Source: Croceicoccus mobilis
GTDB lineage: Bacteria > Pseudomonadota > Alphaproteobacteria > Sphingomonadales > Sphingomonadaceae
Assembly: GCF_001661965.1 (NCBI RefSeq)
Contig: NZ_LYWZ01000027.1
Coordinates: 124,001 to 188,000 of the forward strand
DNA: 64,000 bases
Direction of reading: 5' to 3'
The notes beneath the pieces were generated by a model, which was not told the origin of the DNA, searched no databases, and saw only the letters and a list, made by a program, of their open reading frames with translations. Shown here piece by piece: positions 9,649-17,952 of the stretch. The position numbers and the translations under genes are program-made. The first letter of the stretch is position 1, and the number at the start of each line of letters is the position of its first letter.

Positions 9649-10610
9649 GCTGCAGCTCCTTTGCTGCGCGCCTCGGCCAGAACGGCGGCAAGCGTTCGCT
9701 CCACCAACGGGACCTTGAAGGCGTTGTGTTCGGTTGTCTTCGCGCCCTGCGTCAGCACCTGCGCCGCGGCGCTGGCACCATTGCGCAATTGCGCGTCGGC
9801 AGCTGTGCTGCGCCACGGTTTCGCGCCGATCCCGCCCACGGCGAAACGGCCCGTGCCATCGGGCTGGATCACGGCGGCAACCGATACCAGCGCAAAGGCA
9901 TATGACGCGCGGTCGCGGACCTTGCGATACAGATGCGTGCCGCCCAGCGGTTTGGGCAGGGTCACGGCGGTGATCAGCTCGCCCGCCTCCAGAACATTGT
10001 CCTTTTCAGGCGCGCTTTCCCATGTGCGGTGGAAATCGGCGATGGGAATGGCGCGGGTCATGCCATCGGGCTTCACCGTTTCGACCACAGCATCGAGCAC
10101 GCGCATGGCCACCGCCATGTCGCCCGGATAGGTGGCGATGCACTGATCGCTTACCCCCATGATGCCCAGCTGGCGCGAATAGCCGTGCAGCGCGCCGCAA
10201 CCCGAATCGGGGCTGCGCTTGTTGCACGGTTGATTGGTGTCATAGAAATAGGGGCAACGCGTGCGCTGCAGCAGATTGCCGCCCGTCGTCGCCTTGTTCC
10301 GAAGCTGGCCCGAAGCACCCGCCACGATCGCGCGCGTCAGCACCCCGTAATCGCGGCGCACCCGCTGATCGGCGGCCAGAGCCGTGTTCGACACCAGCGC
10401 GCCGATGCGCAGGCCGCCCTCCTCGGTCTCGCTGATCTCGTCCAGACCAAGGCCATTCACGTCGACCAGATGCGTCGGCACCTCGACCTCGATCTTCATC
10501 AGGTCGATGAGGTTCGTTCCGCCCGCGATGAATTTCGCGCCCTTGGTCCCGGCCACCGCACTCGCGGCAGCGGCGGGCGAGCTTGCACGTTCGTAGGTAA
10601 ACGCCCTCAT
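9645..10610 (-). CDS. paoB: Aldehyde oxidoreductase FAD-binding subunit (PaoB/YagS type)
   Basis: A 321-residue FAD subunit with the nucleotide loop [14 protein letters not shown] (about residues 26-39) and the [18 protein letters not shown] segment. The latter, with cysteines in RTRCPYF, QPCNKR and SGCGAL, matches the extra 4Fe-4S-binding insertion known in the PaoABC group. It carries electrons between the 2Fe-2S subunit and an acceptor. Start and stop overlap its neighbours by ATGA at both ends, so the three subunits are made in coupled fashion. Confidence 0.92.
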   Translation of the reverse strand: MRAFTYERASSPAAAASAVAGTKGAKFIAGGTNLIDLMKIEVEVPTHLVDVNGLGLDEISETEEGGLRIGALVSNTALAADQRVRRDYGVLTRAIVAGASGQLRNKATTGGNLLQRTRCPYFYDTNQPCNKRSPDSGCGALHGYSRQLGIMGVSDQCIATYPGDMAVAMRVLDAVVETVKPDGMTRAIPIADFHRTWESAPEKDNVLEAGELITAVTLPKPLGGTHLYRKVRDRASYAFALVSVAAVIQPDGTGRFAVGGIGAKPWRSTAADAQLRNGASAAAQVLTQGAKTTEHNAFKVPLVERTLAAVLAEARSKGAAA

Positions 10611-11248
10611 GCCTGCTCTCCCGCGACTTGCGCCATGGCTTCGTGGATATTGGAATAGGCCCCGCAGCGGCAGATATTCCCGCTCATGCGTTCGCGCATT
10701 TCCAGCTCGGTCGCTTCGAACCCGCCAGTGATGTCGTCGCTGACATGGCTGGGGATGCCCGCCTTGATTTCCTCCAGCACCGAAACGGCAGAGCAGATCT
10801 GCCCCGGCGTGCAGTAACCGCACTGATATCCGTCATGCTCGACGAATGCGGCCTGCATCGGGTGCATGTCCTCGGGCGTGCCGAGCCCTTCGATCGTGGT
10901 GATCTCGTCGCCTTCGTGCATCACCGCGAAAGAGAGGCACGAGTTGATGCGCTCTCCATTCACTATAACGGTGCAGGCACCGCACTGGCCGTGGTCGCAG
11001 CCCTTCTTGGTGCCGGTCAGCTTCAGATGTTCGCGCAATGCGTCGAGCAGGGTGACGCGCGTGTCGAGCGCGAGCGAGCGGTCCTGTCCATTTACAGAAA
11101 AGCTTACCTGCTCGTTCGGCACATTGGCGGGGGCGGCCTTGCCCTGCGCCGCGACGGGCCGGGCCGCCGTCATGGCAGCCGATGCCGCGCTGGTCGCGAG
11201 CATGGAGCGACGCGATAGTGGCAGGAATTTCTTGCGGGGTTCATTCAT
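10607..11248 (-). CDS. paoA: Aldehyde oxidoreductase 2Fe-2S subunit, Tat-exported (PaoA/YagT type)
   Basis: A 213-residue protein with a twin-arginine signal ([13 protein letters not shown], residues 11-23) and cleavage near VAAQ. It has a plant-ferredoxin 2Fe-2S cluster ([15 protein letters not shown] ... SC) and a helical second cluster domain (GYCTPGQIC ... [11 protein letters not shown]). The signal on this subunit would carry the folded heterotrimer to the periplasm. It is the first gene of the operon, with a roughly 270-bp upstream region holding the promoter. MoCo chaperone and MCD-synthesis genes are not in the window. Confidence 0.93.
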   Translation of the reverse strand: MNEPRKKFLPLSRRSMLATSAASAAMTAARPVAAQGKAAPANVPNEQVSFSVNGQDRSLALDTRVTLLDALREHLKLTGTKKGCDHGQCGACTVIVNGERINSCLSFAVMHEGDEITTIEGLGTPEDMHPMQAAFVEHDGYQCGYCTPGQICSAVSVLEEIKAGIPSHVSDDITGGFEATELEMRERMSGNICRCGAYSNIHEAMAQVAGEQA

Positions 11249-11521
11249 GATCTCATGTCCGGGGAAGAGGGATCGGGTCAGGGAATCGTCATAACCGTTG
11301 CGCCTGGCAGATGATGGTCGATCCGCTATCGGGGGTCAGGCGCACATCATAGGGTACATTTCGATACAATGCATCCTTGATGGTTTCGTTGCAAAGGCAG
11401 AACAGAAATTCACGGGAAACTGCGGCAATCGCTGGCCAGAGTGCAAATAATTGGCCTTTGTGTGAATTCGGCGCTTGACCCTCTGGAAACACACTCCTAA
11501 AGGCGCAGTCCGCACCACGGA

Positions 11522-11596
11522 GGCCCCTTCGTCTAGCGGTTAGGACGCGGCCCTTTCACGGCTGAAACACGGGTTCGATTCCCGTAGGGGTCACCA
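11522..11596 (+). tRNA. tRNA-Glu (anticodon TTC)
   Basis: Acceptor GGCCCCT pairs with AGGGGTC (one G-T wobble). The anticodon loop reads CTTTCAC with anticodon TTC. The T-arm is CGGGTTCGATTCCCG and CCA is encoded. The first of two tandem glutamate tRNAs. Confidence 0.97.
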
Positions 11597-11658
11597 AGGT
11601 GCGGTTTATGCCTGGCCTCGATAGAGGCTCTGCCCATCGGCATGACGCCCCAGGCTCA

Positions 11659-11733
11659 GGCCCCTTCGTCTAGCGGTCAGGACGCGGCCCTCTCACGGCT
11701 GAAACACGGGTTCGATTCCCGTAGGGGTCACCA
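11659..11733 (+). tRNA. tRNA-Glu (anticodon CTC)
   Basis: Almost identical in sequence to the preceding tRNA-Glu, differing at the anticodon first base (CTC) and one D-loop position. Encoded CCA. The 62-bp spacer suggests a common transcript and a tandem-duplication origin. Confidence 0.97.
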
Positions 11734-12067
11734 CCTCGTGATTTGCGGCTCCCACTCTGCACACTGCAACCGTAGGCGATGTCGGCCAATCACCGACGTC
11801 GATCCGCGCCGCTACCCCAAAGGGGTATGCCCACATCCCGGACAGCCAATCTTCCGCAAAGGCCATGACAGTAACGCGCGGGAAATAGCTGCAAGAGTGA
11901 TGTACCTGCGAATCGCCATGGCTGAAAGCCTTGCCCTCCCCGAACCCGGATACCGGCGCGCAAGGATCGCCGAACGGGATCCCCCTTTAGCCCGATGAGT
12001 CTTTTGCGCCGTTAACTTTTTGCCCCGTCATCTGCTAGGCTGCCGCCTTCGCATAGGGGGCGTAATC
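11734..12067. other. Intergenic stretch without a supported gene
   Basis: An open frame crosses this region from 11642, but it begins upstream of tRNA-Glu and runs through it, so it is not credible. The only structure noted is TACCCC-AAA-GGGGTA (11813-11827), a short hairpin without a T-run. The promoter of the zinc-ribbon gene must lie near its 3' end. Confidence 0.5.
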
Positions 12068-12475
12068 ATGCTGACGCGGGAAATTCCGTGCCGCCACTGC
12101 GGCGCAACCGGCTATGTCGCCGGGCGTATTGCCTGCCCGCATTGCGGGGGCCGCGGCTTCGGCGTGTCGGAATATGCCAGCCTGCGCCGTTCGGGCATGC
12201 TGCGGGTCCGCGACGGCCACGGGCACGGCAATCGCCGCCTCTTCGCCTTCTTCCTGTGCGCCATCGGACTCGTCATCACGATCCTCGGGCTGGCAGCGCG
12301 CGAACAGTCCTTGCAAGTACTGGGCGTTGCCATGGCGGGTTTTGCGCTGTTCCTGCTGGTGGGGGCGCAGGCGATCGCAGGGCTGGCCAGATTCACGCGC
12401 TCGCGCGGGGCGCGCATCGCGATCTGCGCCTGCCTGTGCGCGATAACCGCGCTGGTATTGCTATCCGGCGCCTGA
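12068..12475 (+). CDS. Membrane protein with DnaJ-like zinc-ribbon N-terminus
   Basis: A 135-residue protein. Residues 8-33 carry two CxxCG-type knuckles (CRHCGATGY and CPHCGGRGF) resembling the CxxCxGxG repeats of the DnaJ cysteine-rich domain, so zinc binding is likely. Three hydrophobic segments follow (about 55-75, 82-105 and 115-133). No J-domain is present. The start at 12068 follows a GGGGGCG element. Function is unknown; a membrane-anchored zinc-ribbon adaptor is an inference. Confidence 0.65.
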   Translation: MLTREIPCRHCGATGYVAGRIACPHCGGRGFGVSEYASLRRSGMLRVRDGHGHGNRRLFAFFLCAIGLVITILGLAAREQSLQVLGVAMAGFALFLLVGAQAIAGLARFTRSRGARIAICACLCAITALVLLSGA

Positions 12476-12674
12476 AATACTGATTTTCAAATCCTGAACC
12501 CTGAAATTCTGAAAAAATCCGGCCTATTTTGAACAATTACGCAGAATTTTTCGAAATAGCTGATTTGGCTCAATTTAAGTCGCAATGCCCCGATAAGGGG
12601 ACCAATCCATTCGACAAATCTTCAGAATTATGCATCATGGTTTCCGCCAAAAGCACAAAAAAGCGGGGCAAATA
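12476..12674 (+). promoter_or_regulatory. AT-rich leader of the Phd-PAS gene
   Basis: About 200 bp much richer in A+T than its surroundings, with repeated CTGAA/CTGAW words (for example 12494-12510) and long A and T runs near 12512 and 12546. A small hairpin CCCC-GATAA-GGGG lies at 12588-12600. It probably holds the promoter and perhaps an operator of the following gene. No exact -10/-35 pair was assigned. Confidence 0.4.
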
Positions 12675-13580
12675 ATGGCAGAAGAGGGAGCGTTTTCGGT
12701 TTCCGCGGCCGACTTCGTAAGAGCATTTTCGAAATGGCGTGAGCAGGCGAACCGCGATCCGGTCTTCGTCACGAACCATGGCCGCACGACGCATGTAATG
12801 CTTTCGACGCAGGCTTACGAACGCCTTGTCTCGGGTGAAGAGCAGCGCGAACGCGGCGACGAGGTCGTCGACATGGCCGAATGGATCGACGAGGCCGTTC
12901 TGCTGTGTGACGGCAATCTGAAGATCCTTTTCGCCAACCGCGTCGCCAGCGCCATCTGCCGCAGACCTGCGCGCGAATTGATCGGGCAGATCCTGAACGA
13001 AGCACTTCCCGAAGTCGCCGGTTCGCTGCTCGACGTGCATGCCCGCCGCACCGTCGTCGGCGGAGAGCCCAGCGCGGCCGACATCCCCTCGCCCTTTACT
13101 GAAAATGCCTGGCTACGGTTCCAGTGCTTTCCGCTGGGCAGTCGCAATGTTATCATTTTCCGCGACATTACCGAAGATGTTCAACGCTATCGCCTTGCCG
13201 ATGTGAAAAGCGCGATCCTTTCGGCGATGGCGATTCACGGGACCATCGGCTATGTTCGCGTATCGGTTCGCGGCACCATCGACCGCGTCGACGATCCTTT
13301 CTGCCAGATGCTCGAACTGCCCGAAGCGCGCCTGCTTGGTGTGCAGCTCGTCGATCTGGTCGCGATGGAACGGCGCGCCGAATTCCGCGAGGCACTGGAA
13401 GCCGTGCTGCGCGGGCGCGACCCGCGCAATTTCCGCAGCCAGTTCCTGTCGAACAAGGGCACGCTGATCGATGTGACGATCTCGATCGTCCAACTGCATG
13501 GCGCCTATGGCGCGGAAGGGGCGATCGTGCTGCTGACCCCGGTGCAGAGCGGCGAGCAGCCTGCCCGCCTGCGCGCCTGA
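12675..13580 (+). CDS. Phd/YefM-antitoxin-like domain fused to two PAS domains
   Basis: A 301-residue cytosolic protein. Residues about 5-55 (FSVSAADFVRAFSKWR ... DPVFVTNHGRTTHVMLS) follow the Phd/YefM pattern: a short strand, a helix, 'pV.vTnhGr...vmls' and the 'yerL' helix. That fold binds operator DNA and dimerises. Residues about 68-165 and 185-285 are PAS-like (ILFANRVASAICRRP; IDRVDDPFCQMLEL). No kinase, toxin or HTH domain follows. It may be a PAS-gated DNA-binding regulator. The start at 12675 is chosen because the Phd-like domain begins there. Confidence 0.65.
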   Translation: MAEEGAFSVSAADFVRAFSKWREQANRDPVFVTNHGRTTHVMLSTQAYERLVSGEEQRERGDEVVDMAEWIDEAVLLCDGNLKILFANRVASAICRRPARELIGQILNEALPEVAGSLLDVHARRTVVGGEPSAADIPSPFTENAWLRFQCFPLGSRNVIIFRDITEDVQRYRLADVKSAILSAMAIHGTIGYVRVSVRGTIDRVDDPFCQMLELPEARLLGVQLVDLVAMERRAEFREALEAVLRGRDPRNFRSQFLSNKGTLIDVTISIVQLHGAYGAEGAIVLLTPVQSGEQPARLRA

Positions 13581-13926
13581 GACTGCCTGAGACAGTAGAC
13601 GGGGTTCCGGTCTGACGCATGGCCGCCATGTCCGGCCGGTCAACATGCCGCGCGGTCGAAAACGCATATCGCATCGCCGCATTGCATAAAGGTCGCCGGA
13701 CAGGGGTGCCGGCTGGCCGTATCTCCGCGCACCGCCCCAGTGGAGTGCCCCCAGTGGAATGCTTCAGTGGACCGCCCAGATGCAGTGTATGCGCATCGCC
13801 ACTGGTCACCCGTGAAAGCGGACATTATGGCGATGCCCCGATGACCTGCGCCGAATCGCCCTGCCCTCATTTTCGTACCGGCCCGCATTTTCGCACTGGT
13901 AAGATCCCTGCCGCGGAGTGGGCGCA
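13581..13926. other. Intergenic region with short repeats upstream of phoR
   Basis: CAGTGGA occurs three times at 13738, 13752 and 13765 (spacing 14 and 13 bp), and CATTTTCG twice at 13868 and 13886. No gene with coding character was found on either strand, and no Pho box was seen here. The phoR promoter presumably lies within it. Confidence 0.45.
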
Positions 13927-15150
13927 ATGAAGTTCGAAAGCCTGCCATGGGGCGGATTGCTGCTGGCTCTGCTGGGTGCGGGCGCCGTGATGCAGGTTTC
14001 GGGCAACTTCGTGCTGGCGGGCGCGGTGCTGCTGGTGTGGATCTGTTCGCTGCTGCTGCGCCGGGTGGAACCGCCGCCCCCGCCTCCGCCCCCGCCGCGC
14101 GGCACGCTGCTTCCCGAACAGACCCGCGAATTGATCGAAGTGCTGACCCAGCCCTATCTGATGATGGAAAAGGGCCGCATCACCATCGCGAACAAGGCCG
14201 CGCGCGATGTGCTGGGCCCGCATATCATCCAGCAGGACGCACGCGTCGCGATCCGCCATCCCGAAGCCGTGCGCCTGCTGGAGCGGGCCGAGGGCGGCAC
14301 CGCCACGATCAAGGGCCTGTCGGGCCCGCGCTCGATCTGGGAAGTGTCGATGCGCCCGGTCGACAGCGAGCGGACCACGATCGAACTGGTGAACCGCACG
14401 GCAGAGGCCGACATCAGCCGCGCCCATACCGATTTCGTCGCCAATGCCAGCCATGAACTGCGCACGCCGCTCGCCTCGATCATCGGCTATGTCGAAACGA
14501 TGCTGGAAGCAGAAGGCGACGATGCGCCGCCGATGAAGCCCGAAACCCGCCTGCGCTTCCTGTCGACCGTTGCCAAGGAGGCCCGCCGCCTGCAGGCGCT
14601 GGTCGAGGACCTGATGAGCCTGTCGCGCGTCGAGGCAGGCAAGCACGACCTGCCCCCGACCGTGCTGGACCTTCGCGATCTGGCAGAGCAGGTCGCGTCC
14701 TCGATGATCACTCTCCATGGCAAGGACCGGATCGTCCTCGACGCCGATCCGCGCCCGATGCCGGTGCGCGGCGACCACCAGCAGCTTGACCAGCTGATGC
14801 GCAACCTGATCGAAAATGCGCTGAAATACGGCTCGAAGAGCGAGCCGGTACGCGTCGCGGTCAAGAAGGACGAGCGCAATCTCGTCCTCACTGTCACCGA
14901 CAGCGGCGAAGGCATCGCGCCCGAGCATCTGCCGCACCTCACCCGCCGCTTCTATCGTACCGATCCGGGCCGCAGCCGCGCGGCGGGCGGGACCGGGCTT
15001 GGCCTTGCCATCGTCAAACATATCGTGGAACGCCATCGCGGCAGGCTCGACATCGAATCCACCCTGGGCGTCGGCACCACCATCACCGTGCGAATCCCGC
15101 GTCACGTGGATGAAGCAAAAGCCGCCGAGGGCACCGCCCGCGCAAATTGA
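13927..15150 (+). CDS. phoR: Phosphate-regulon sensor histidine kinase
   Basis: A 407-residue kinase. Two N-terminal membrane helices (about 9-23 and 29-45) are followed by a run of nine prolines (49-57), a PAS-like domain (about 65-160), the H-box FVANASHELRTPLASI with His176, and a catalytic domain with NLIENALKYG, DSGEGIAPEHL and GGTGLGLAIVKHIVE. PhoR phosphorylates PhoB when phosphate is scarce. The ATG at 13927 has GGAG 9 nt upstream; a GTG at 13918 is in frame. The gene leads the pho/pst block while its partner phoB closes it. Confidence 0.93.
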   Translation: MKFESLPWGGLLLALLGAGAVMQVSGNFVLAGAVLLVWICSLLLRRVEPPPPPPPPPRGTLLPEQTRELIEVLTQPYLMMEKGRITIANKAARDVLGPHIIQQDARVAIRHPEAVRLLERAEGGTATIKGLSGPRSIWEVSMRPVDSERTTIELVNRTAEADISRAHTDFVANASHELRTPLASIIGYVETMLEAEGDDAPPMKPETRLRFLSTVAKEARRLQALVEDLMSLSRVEAGKHDLPPTVLDLRDLAEQVASSMITLHGKDRIVLDADPRPMPVRGDHQQLDQLMRNLIENALKYGSKSEPVRVAVKKDERNLVLTVTDSGEGIAPEHLPHLTRRFYRTDPGRSRAAGGTGLGLAIVKHIVERHRGRLDIESTLGVGTTITVRIPRHVDEAKAAEGTARAN

Positions 15151-15221
15151 TTCGCGAAGGCCCGGCTTCGTAAAATCCCGGATTCACGCACGAATGATGC
15201 GTATTCACCCTCGTCCAGAGC

Positions 15222-15261
15222 TTTGACATGGCAGTGACACAAACTGTCACAAAAGAGTCAC
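15222..15261 (+). promoter_or_regulatory. Pho-box array upstream of the porin
   Basis: A good 7-4-7 Pho box, CTGTCAC-AAAA-GAGTCAC, lies at 15244-15261. Two TGACA words at 15224 and 15235 continue the same 11-bp phase upstream. TGACA and TGTCA also form an inverted repeat at 15235-15249. PhoB binds such 11-bp direct repeats, so several dimers may load here. No strong -10 was found just downstream. Confidence 0.65.
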
Positions 15262-15299
15262 CGAAGCCTCCTAGGGGCCGTCGCACCTTGGTCATGGAC

Positions 15300-15317
15300 C
15301 GGTCATAAAAGTGTCAC
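15300..15317 (+). promoter_or_regulatory. Second Pho-box-like element touching the porin start
   Basis: CGGTCAT-AAAA-GTGTCAC matches the CTGTCAT-N4-CTGTCAC consensus closely. It ends 5 bp before the ATG at 15323 and contains the in-frame GTG at 15311. It may be a chance match, part of an extended array, or a site for repression. Confidence 0.45.
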
Positions 15318-15322
15318 GAGCG

Positions 15323-16711
15323 ATGTCTGCAAAGAGCCTCTTCGTTGCATCCCTGATGGGGTGCACCGCCCTCCTTACCCCCTCCGCCGCCATGGCGCAG
15401 GACAATGCGCCATCCGTCAGCGAAGAGCTGGCACAGATGCGCGCCGCGATGGCAGCGATGCAGAGCCGCATCGACCAGCTGGAAGAGCAGCTGGCGGAAT
15501 CCAAGGTGCAGCAGGCAGAGACGGCCCAGACCGCCGCCGCCGCCAGCGCCGCCGCGCAGGCCGCGACCCAGACCGCCGAAGCCGCGAAGTCCGACACCAC
15601 CGTCAAGTGGAAGGGCGCACCCGAAATGGAGAGCAAGAGCGGCTGGAGCTTCAAGCCGCGCGGCCGCCTGAACTATGACGCGGTTGCCGTCTCCGCCCCC
15701 TCCTCTACCGGCCATGATGACGGTTTCTCGACCGAAGCGCGCCGCGTGCGTATCGGCGCATCGGGCGATGTGCCGGGCGGTTTCGGCTACAAGCTGGAAG
15801 TGAACTTCGCCGAGAACGAGGCCGAAGTCACCGACGCGATCCTCACCTATGAGGACAAGGGCCTGACCATCACCGCGGGCCAGCACAACGCGTTCCACGG
15901 GCTTGAGGAAATGTCGAGCTCGCTCTTCACCTCCTTCATCGAGCGCACCGCCTTTACCGACGCCTTCAACCTGCAGCGCCGCATCGGCCTGTCGGCGCAG
16001 TACCAGGCGGGTGACATCCTGCTGCAGGGCGGCGCTTTCACGCACAACATGAACGACGATGCCGACCAGCAGGGCGGCGGCGATGCGCGCGTCGTCTACA
16101 GCCCGAAGATGGGCGAGACGCAGCTGCACTTCGGCGGCTCGTTCCACTACACCAATCTCGACAACACCGATAACACCGTGCGCTATCGCCAGCGTCCCGA
16201 GGTTCACGCGACCTCCACCCGCTTCGTCGACACCGGCAATTTCGAGGCGACGAGCGAAACCGGCTATGGCGTCGAAGCCGCCGCGATCATGGGCCCGTTC
16301 CACGTCGCGACCGAAGGCCGCTGGCAGAAGGTTTCGCGCCCCGGCCTTGCCGATCCCACCTTCTTCGGCGGCTATGTCGAGGCCGGCTTCTTCCTGACCA
16401 AGGGCGATCACCGCACTTACAAGAAGGGCATCTTCGACCGCGTGAAGCCCGCCAATCCGGTCGGCAAGGGCGGCATGGGCGCGCTGCAGGTCAATGTGCG
16501 TTACGATTATCTCGACCTGACCGACGCGGGCATCGTGGGCGGCACGCAGAACCAGTATGACATCTCGCTCATCTGGACGCCGACCGATCACACCCGCCTG
16601 CTGTTCGGCTATGCCCATATCGAGCTTGACGATGCCGTATATCCGACCGCTTCGGGCAGCACCTCCTATGGCGTCGACAGCTTTGGCGCGCGCGCGCAGA
16701 TCGATTTCTGA
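15323..16711 (+). CDS. OprO/OprP-type phosphate-selective porin
   Basis: A 462-residue outer-membrane protein. A signal peptide ends at AMAQ (about residue 26). A coiled-coil segment (about 31-66, with MRAAMAAMQSRIDQLEEQL) and an Ala-rich linker precede a barrel with GRLNYDAV, RRVRIGASGDVPGGFGYKLEVNFAENE and a C-terminal aromatic (RAQIDF), all typical of the OprP family. It should admit phosphate or polyphosphate. The ATG at 15323 gives a clean signal; GTG at 15311 is an alternative. The Pho boxes and location between phoR and pstS support phosphate regulation. Confidence 0.9.
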   Translation: MSAKSLFVASLMGCTALLTPSAAMAQDNAPSVSEELAQMRAAMAAMQSRIDQLEEQLAESKVQQAETAQTAAAASAAAQAATQTAEAAKSDTTVKWKGAPEMESKSGWSFKPRGRLNYDAVAVSAPSSTGHDDGFSTEARRVRIGASGDVPGGFGYKLEVNFAENEAEVTDAILTYEDKGLTITAGQHNAFHGLEEMSSSLFTSFIERTAFTDAFNLQRRIGLSAQYQAGDILLQGGAFTHNMNDDADQQGGGDARVVYSPKMGETQLHFGGSFHYTNLDNTDNTVRYRQRPEVHATSTRFVDTGNFEATSETGYGVEAAAIMGPFHVATEGRWQKVSRPGLADPTFFGGYVEAGFFLTKGDHRTYKKGIFDRVKPANPVGKGGMGALQVNVRYDYLDLTDAGIVGGTQNQYDISLIWTPTDHTRLLFGYAHIELDDAVYPTASGSTSYGVDSFGARAQIDF

Positions 16712-16725
16712 ATCCGCATGACGCA

Positions 16726-16763
16726 CCGGGCAGGCGGGGCGGGCCATCCGCCTGCCTGCCCGG
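16726..16763 (+). terminator. Bulged GC-rich hairpin between porin and pstS
   Basis: CCGGGCAGGCGG (16726-16737) can pair with CCGCCTGCCTGCCCGG (16748-16763), leaving a 4-nt CTGC bulge. No T-run follows. It may act as a Rho-assisted terminator or as an mRNA 3'-end stabiliser for the porin transcript. Confidence 0.5.
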
Positions 16764-16816
16764 ACGCGCAAAGAAATCTCCCAGCCTTCACAATCCGTTC
16801 CCGGCCCGGGTGGTCA

Positions 16817-16848
16817 TTGTCACGCGGCTGTCATAAGCAGCCCATAAT
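16817..16848 (+). promoter_or_regulatory. pstS promoter: Pho box plus -10
   Basis: TTGTCAC-GCGG-CTGTCAT (16817-16834) is a near-consensus Pho box. CATAAT at 16843-16848 lies 8 bp after it, the arrangement in which PhoB replaces the -35 element. The pstS ATG is 30 bp downstream with an AGAGGAA ribosome site. Confidence 0.8.
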
Positions 16849-16878
16849 GGCCCGGGCATCTCAAGAGGAAAAAGACCT

Positions 16879-17937
16879 ATGCGTATCGTGAAACCCCTTC
16901 TCCTCGCCGCCATGGCGACCACCGCCCTTGCCGCATGCGGCAGCCCGCAGACCGCCGGGCGCGACCAGATCAAGGCCGTCGGTTCCTCGACCGTCTATCC
17001 CTTCGCCAAGGCCGCTGCCGAGGAATTCAGCCGCACCTATCCCAGCTATGGCTCGCCGATCATCGAATCGACCGGCACCGGCGGCGGCTTCAAGCTGTTC
17101 TGTGGCGGCGTCGGCGTGCAATATCCCGACATCGCCAACGCATCGCGCCGCATCAAGCCGGGCGAACTGGAAACCTGCAATGCCAATGGCGTGACCGAAG
17201 TCGTCGAACTGCAGGTCGGCAAGGATGGCATCGCCATCGCCGAATCGAAGGAAGGCCAGAACTTCCAGCTTACGCCCAAGCAGGTCTATGAGGCGCTCGC
17301 CGCCGAACCCTATGGCAAGCCGCAGACCGCCAAGAACTGGTCGGACATCGACCCCTCTTTCCCGAACGAGCCGATCCTCGTCTATGGCCCGCCGCCGACC
17401 TCGGGCACGCGCGACGCGCTGGCCGAACTGATTCTGACCGCAGGCTGCGAAAGCGACCCCGCGACCGCCGCGATCAAGGACGAGGACAAGGACCGTTTCG
17501 AGCAGATCTGCACCGAGGTCCGTTCGGATGGCGCCTATGTCGAGCAGGGCGAGAACGACAATCTCATCGTCCAGAAGCTGGCCACCAACCCCAAGGCGAT
17601 CGGCGTTTTCGGCTATTCCTTCCTCGAGGAAAATTCCGACAAGCTGCGCGGCCTTTCGCTGGGCGGTTTCGAGCCGACCTATGAAAACATCGCCAGCGGC
17701 GATTATCCCGGCGCGCGTCCGCTCTACATCTACATCAAGAAGCAGCATCTCGATGCTGTCCCGGGCCTGAAAGAATATATCTCGACCTGGGTTGAAAATT
17801 GGGGCAAGGACGGCCTGTTCACGAGCAAGGGCATGATTGCCTCGACTCCGGAAGTCGCCGCTCGTAATGCCGACGTCGCATCGAACATGACGGTGCTGAC
17901 TGCCGCCGACCTGCAGACAAGCGAACCGGAAAGCTAA
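16879..17937 (+). CDS. pstS: Phosphate ABC transporter substrate-binding lipoprotein
   Basis: A 352-residue periplasmic phosphate-binding protein anchored as a lipoprotein (lipobox LAAC, Cys20). The phosphate-binding segments AVGSSTVYPFAK (about 32-43), STGTGGGFKLFC and TSGTRDALAE are present. It delivers phosphate to PstCA. It is the first gene of the pst operon behind a Pho box; pstC begins 15 bp after its stop. Confidence 0.96.
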   Translation: MRIVKPLLLAAMATTALAACGSPQTAGRDQIKAVGSSTVYPFAKAAAEEFSRTYPSYGSPIIESTGTGGGFKLFCGGVGVQYPDIANASRRIKPGELETCNANGVTEVVELQVGKDGIAIAESKEGQNFQLTPKQVYEALAAEPYGKPQTAKNWSDIDPSFPNEPILVYGPPPTSGTRDALAELILTAGCESDPATAAIKDEDKDRFEQICTEVRSDGAYVEQGENDNLIVQKLATNPKAIGVFGYSFLEENSDKLRGLSLGGFEPTYENIASGDYPGARPLYIYIKKQHLDAVPGLKEYISTWVENWGKDGLFTSKGMIASTPEVAARNADVASNMTVLTAADLQTSEPES

Positions 17938-17952
17938 GCTTCAAGCAAACCC

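Noticed and set aside
11642-11998. 118-residue + strand open frame
   Set aside because: It begins before and runs through tRNA-Glu(CTC); its protein is simply a translation of the tRNA and spacer.
13738-13771. CAGTGGA triplet as a Pho or CtrA array
   Set aside because: Spacing (14 and 13 bp) and sequence match neither the 11-bp Pho period nor TTAA-N7-TTAA.
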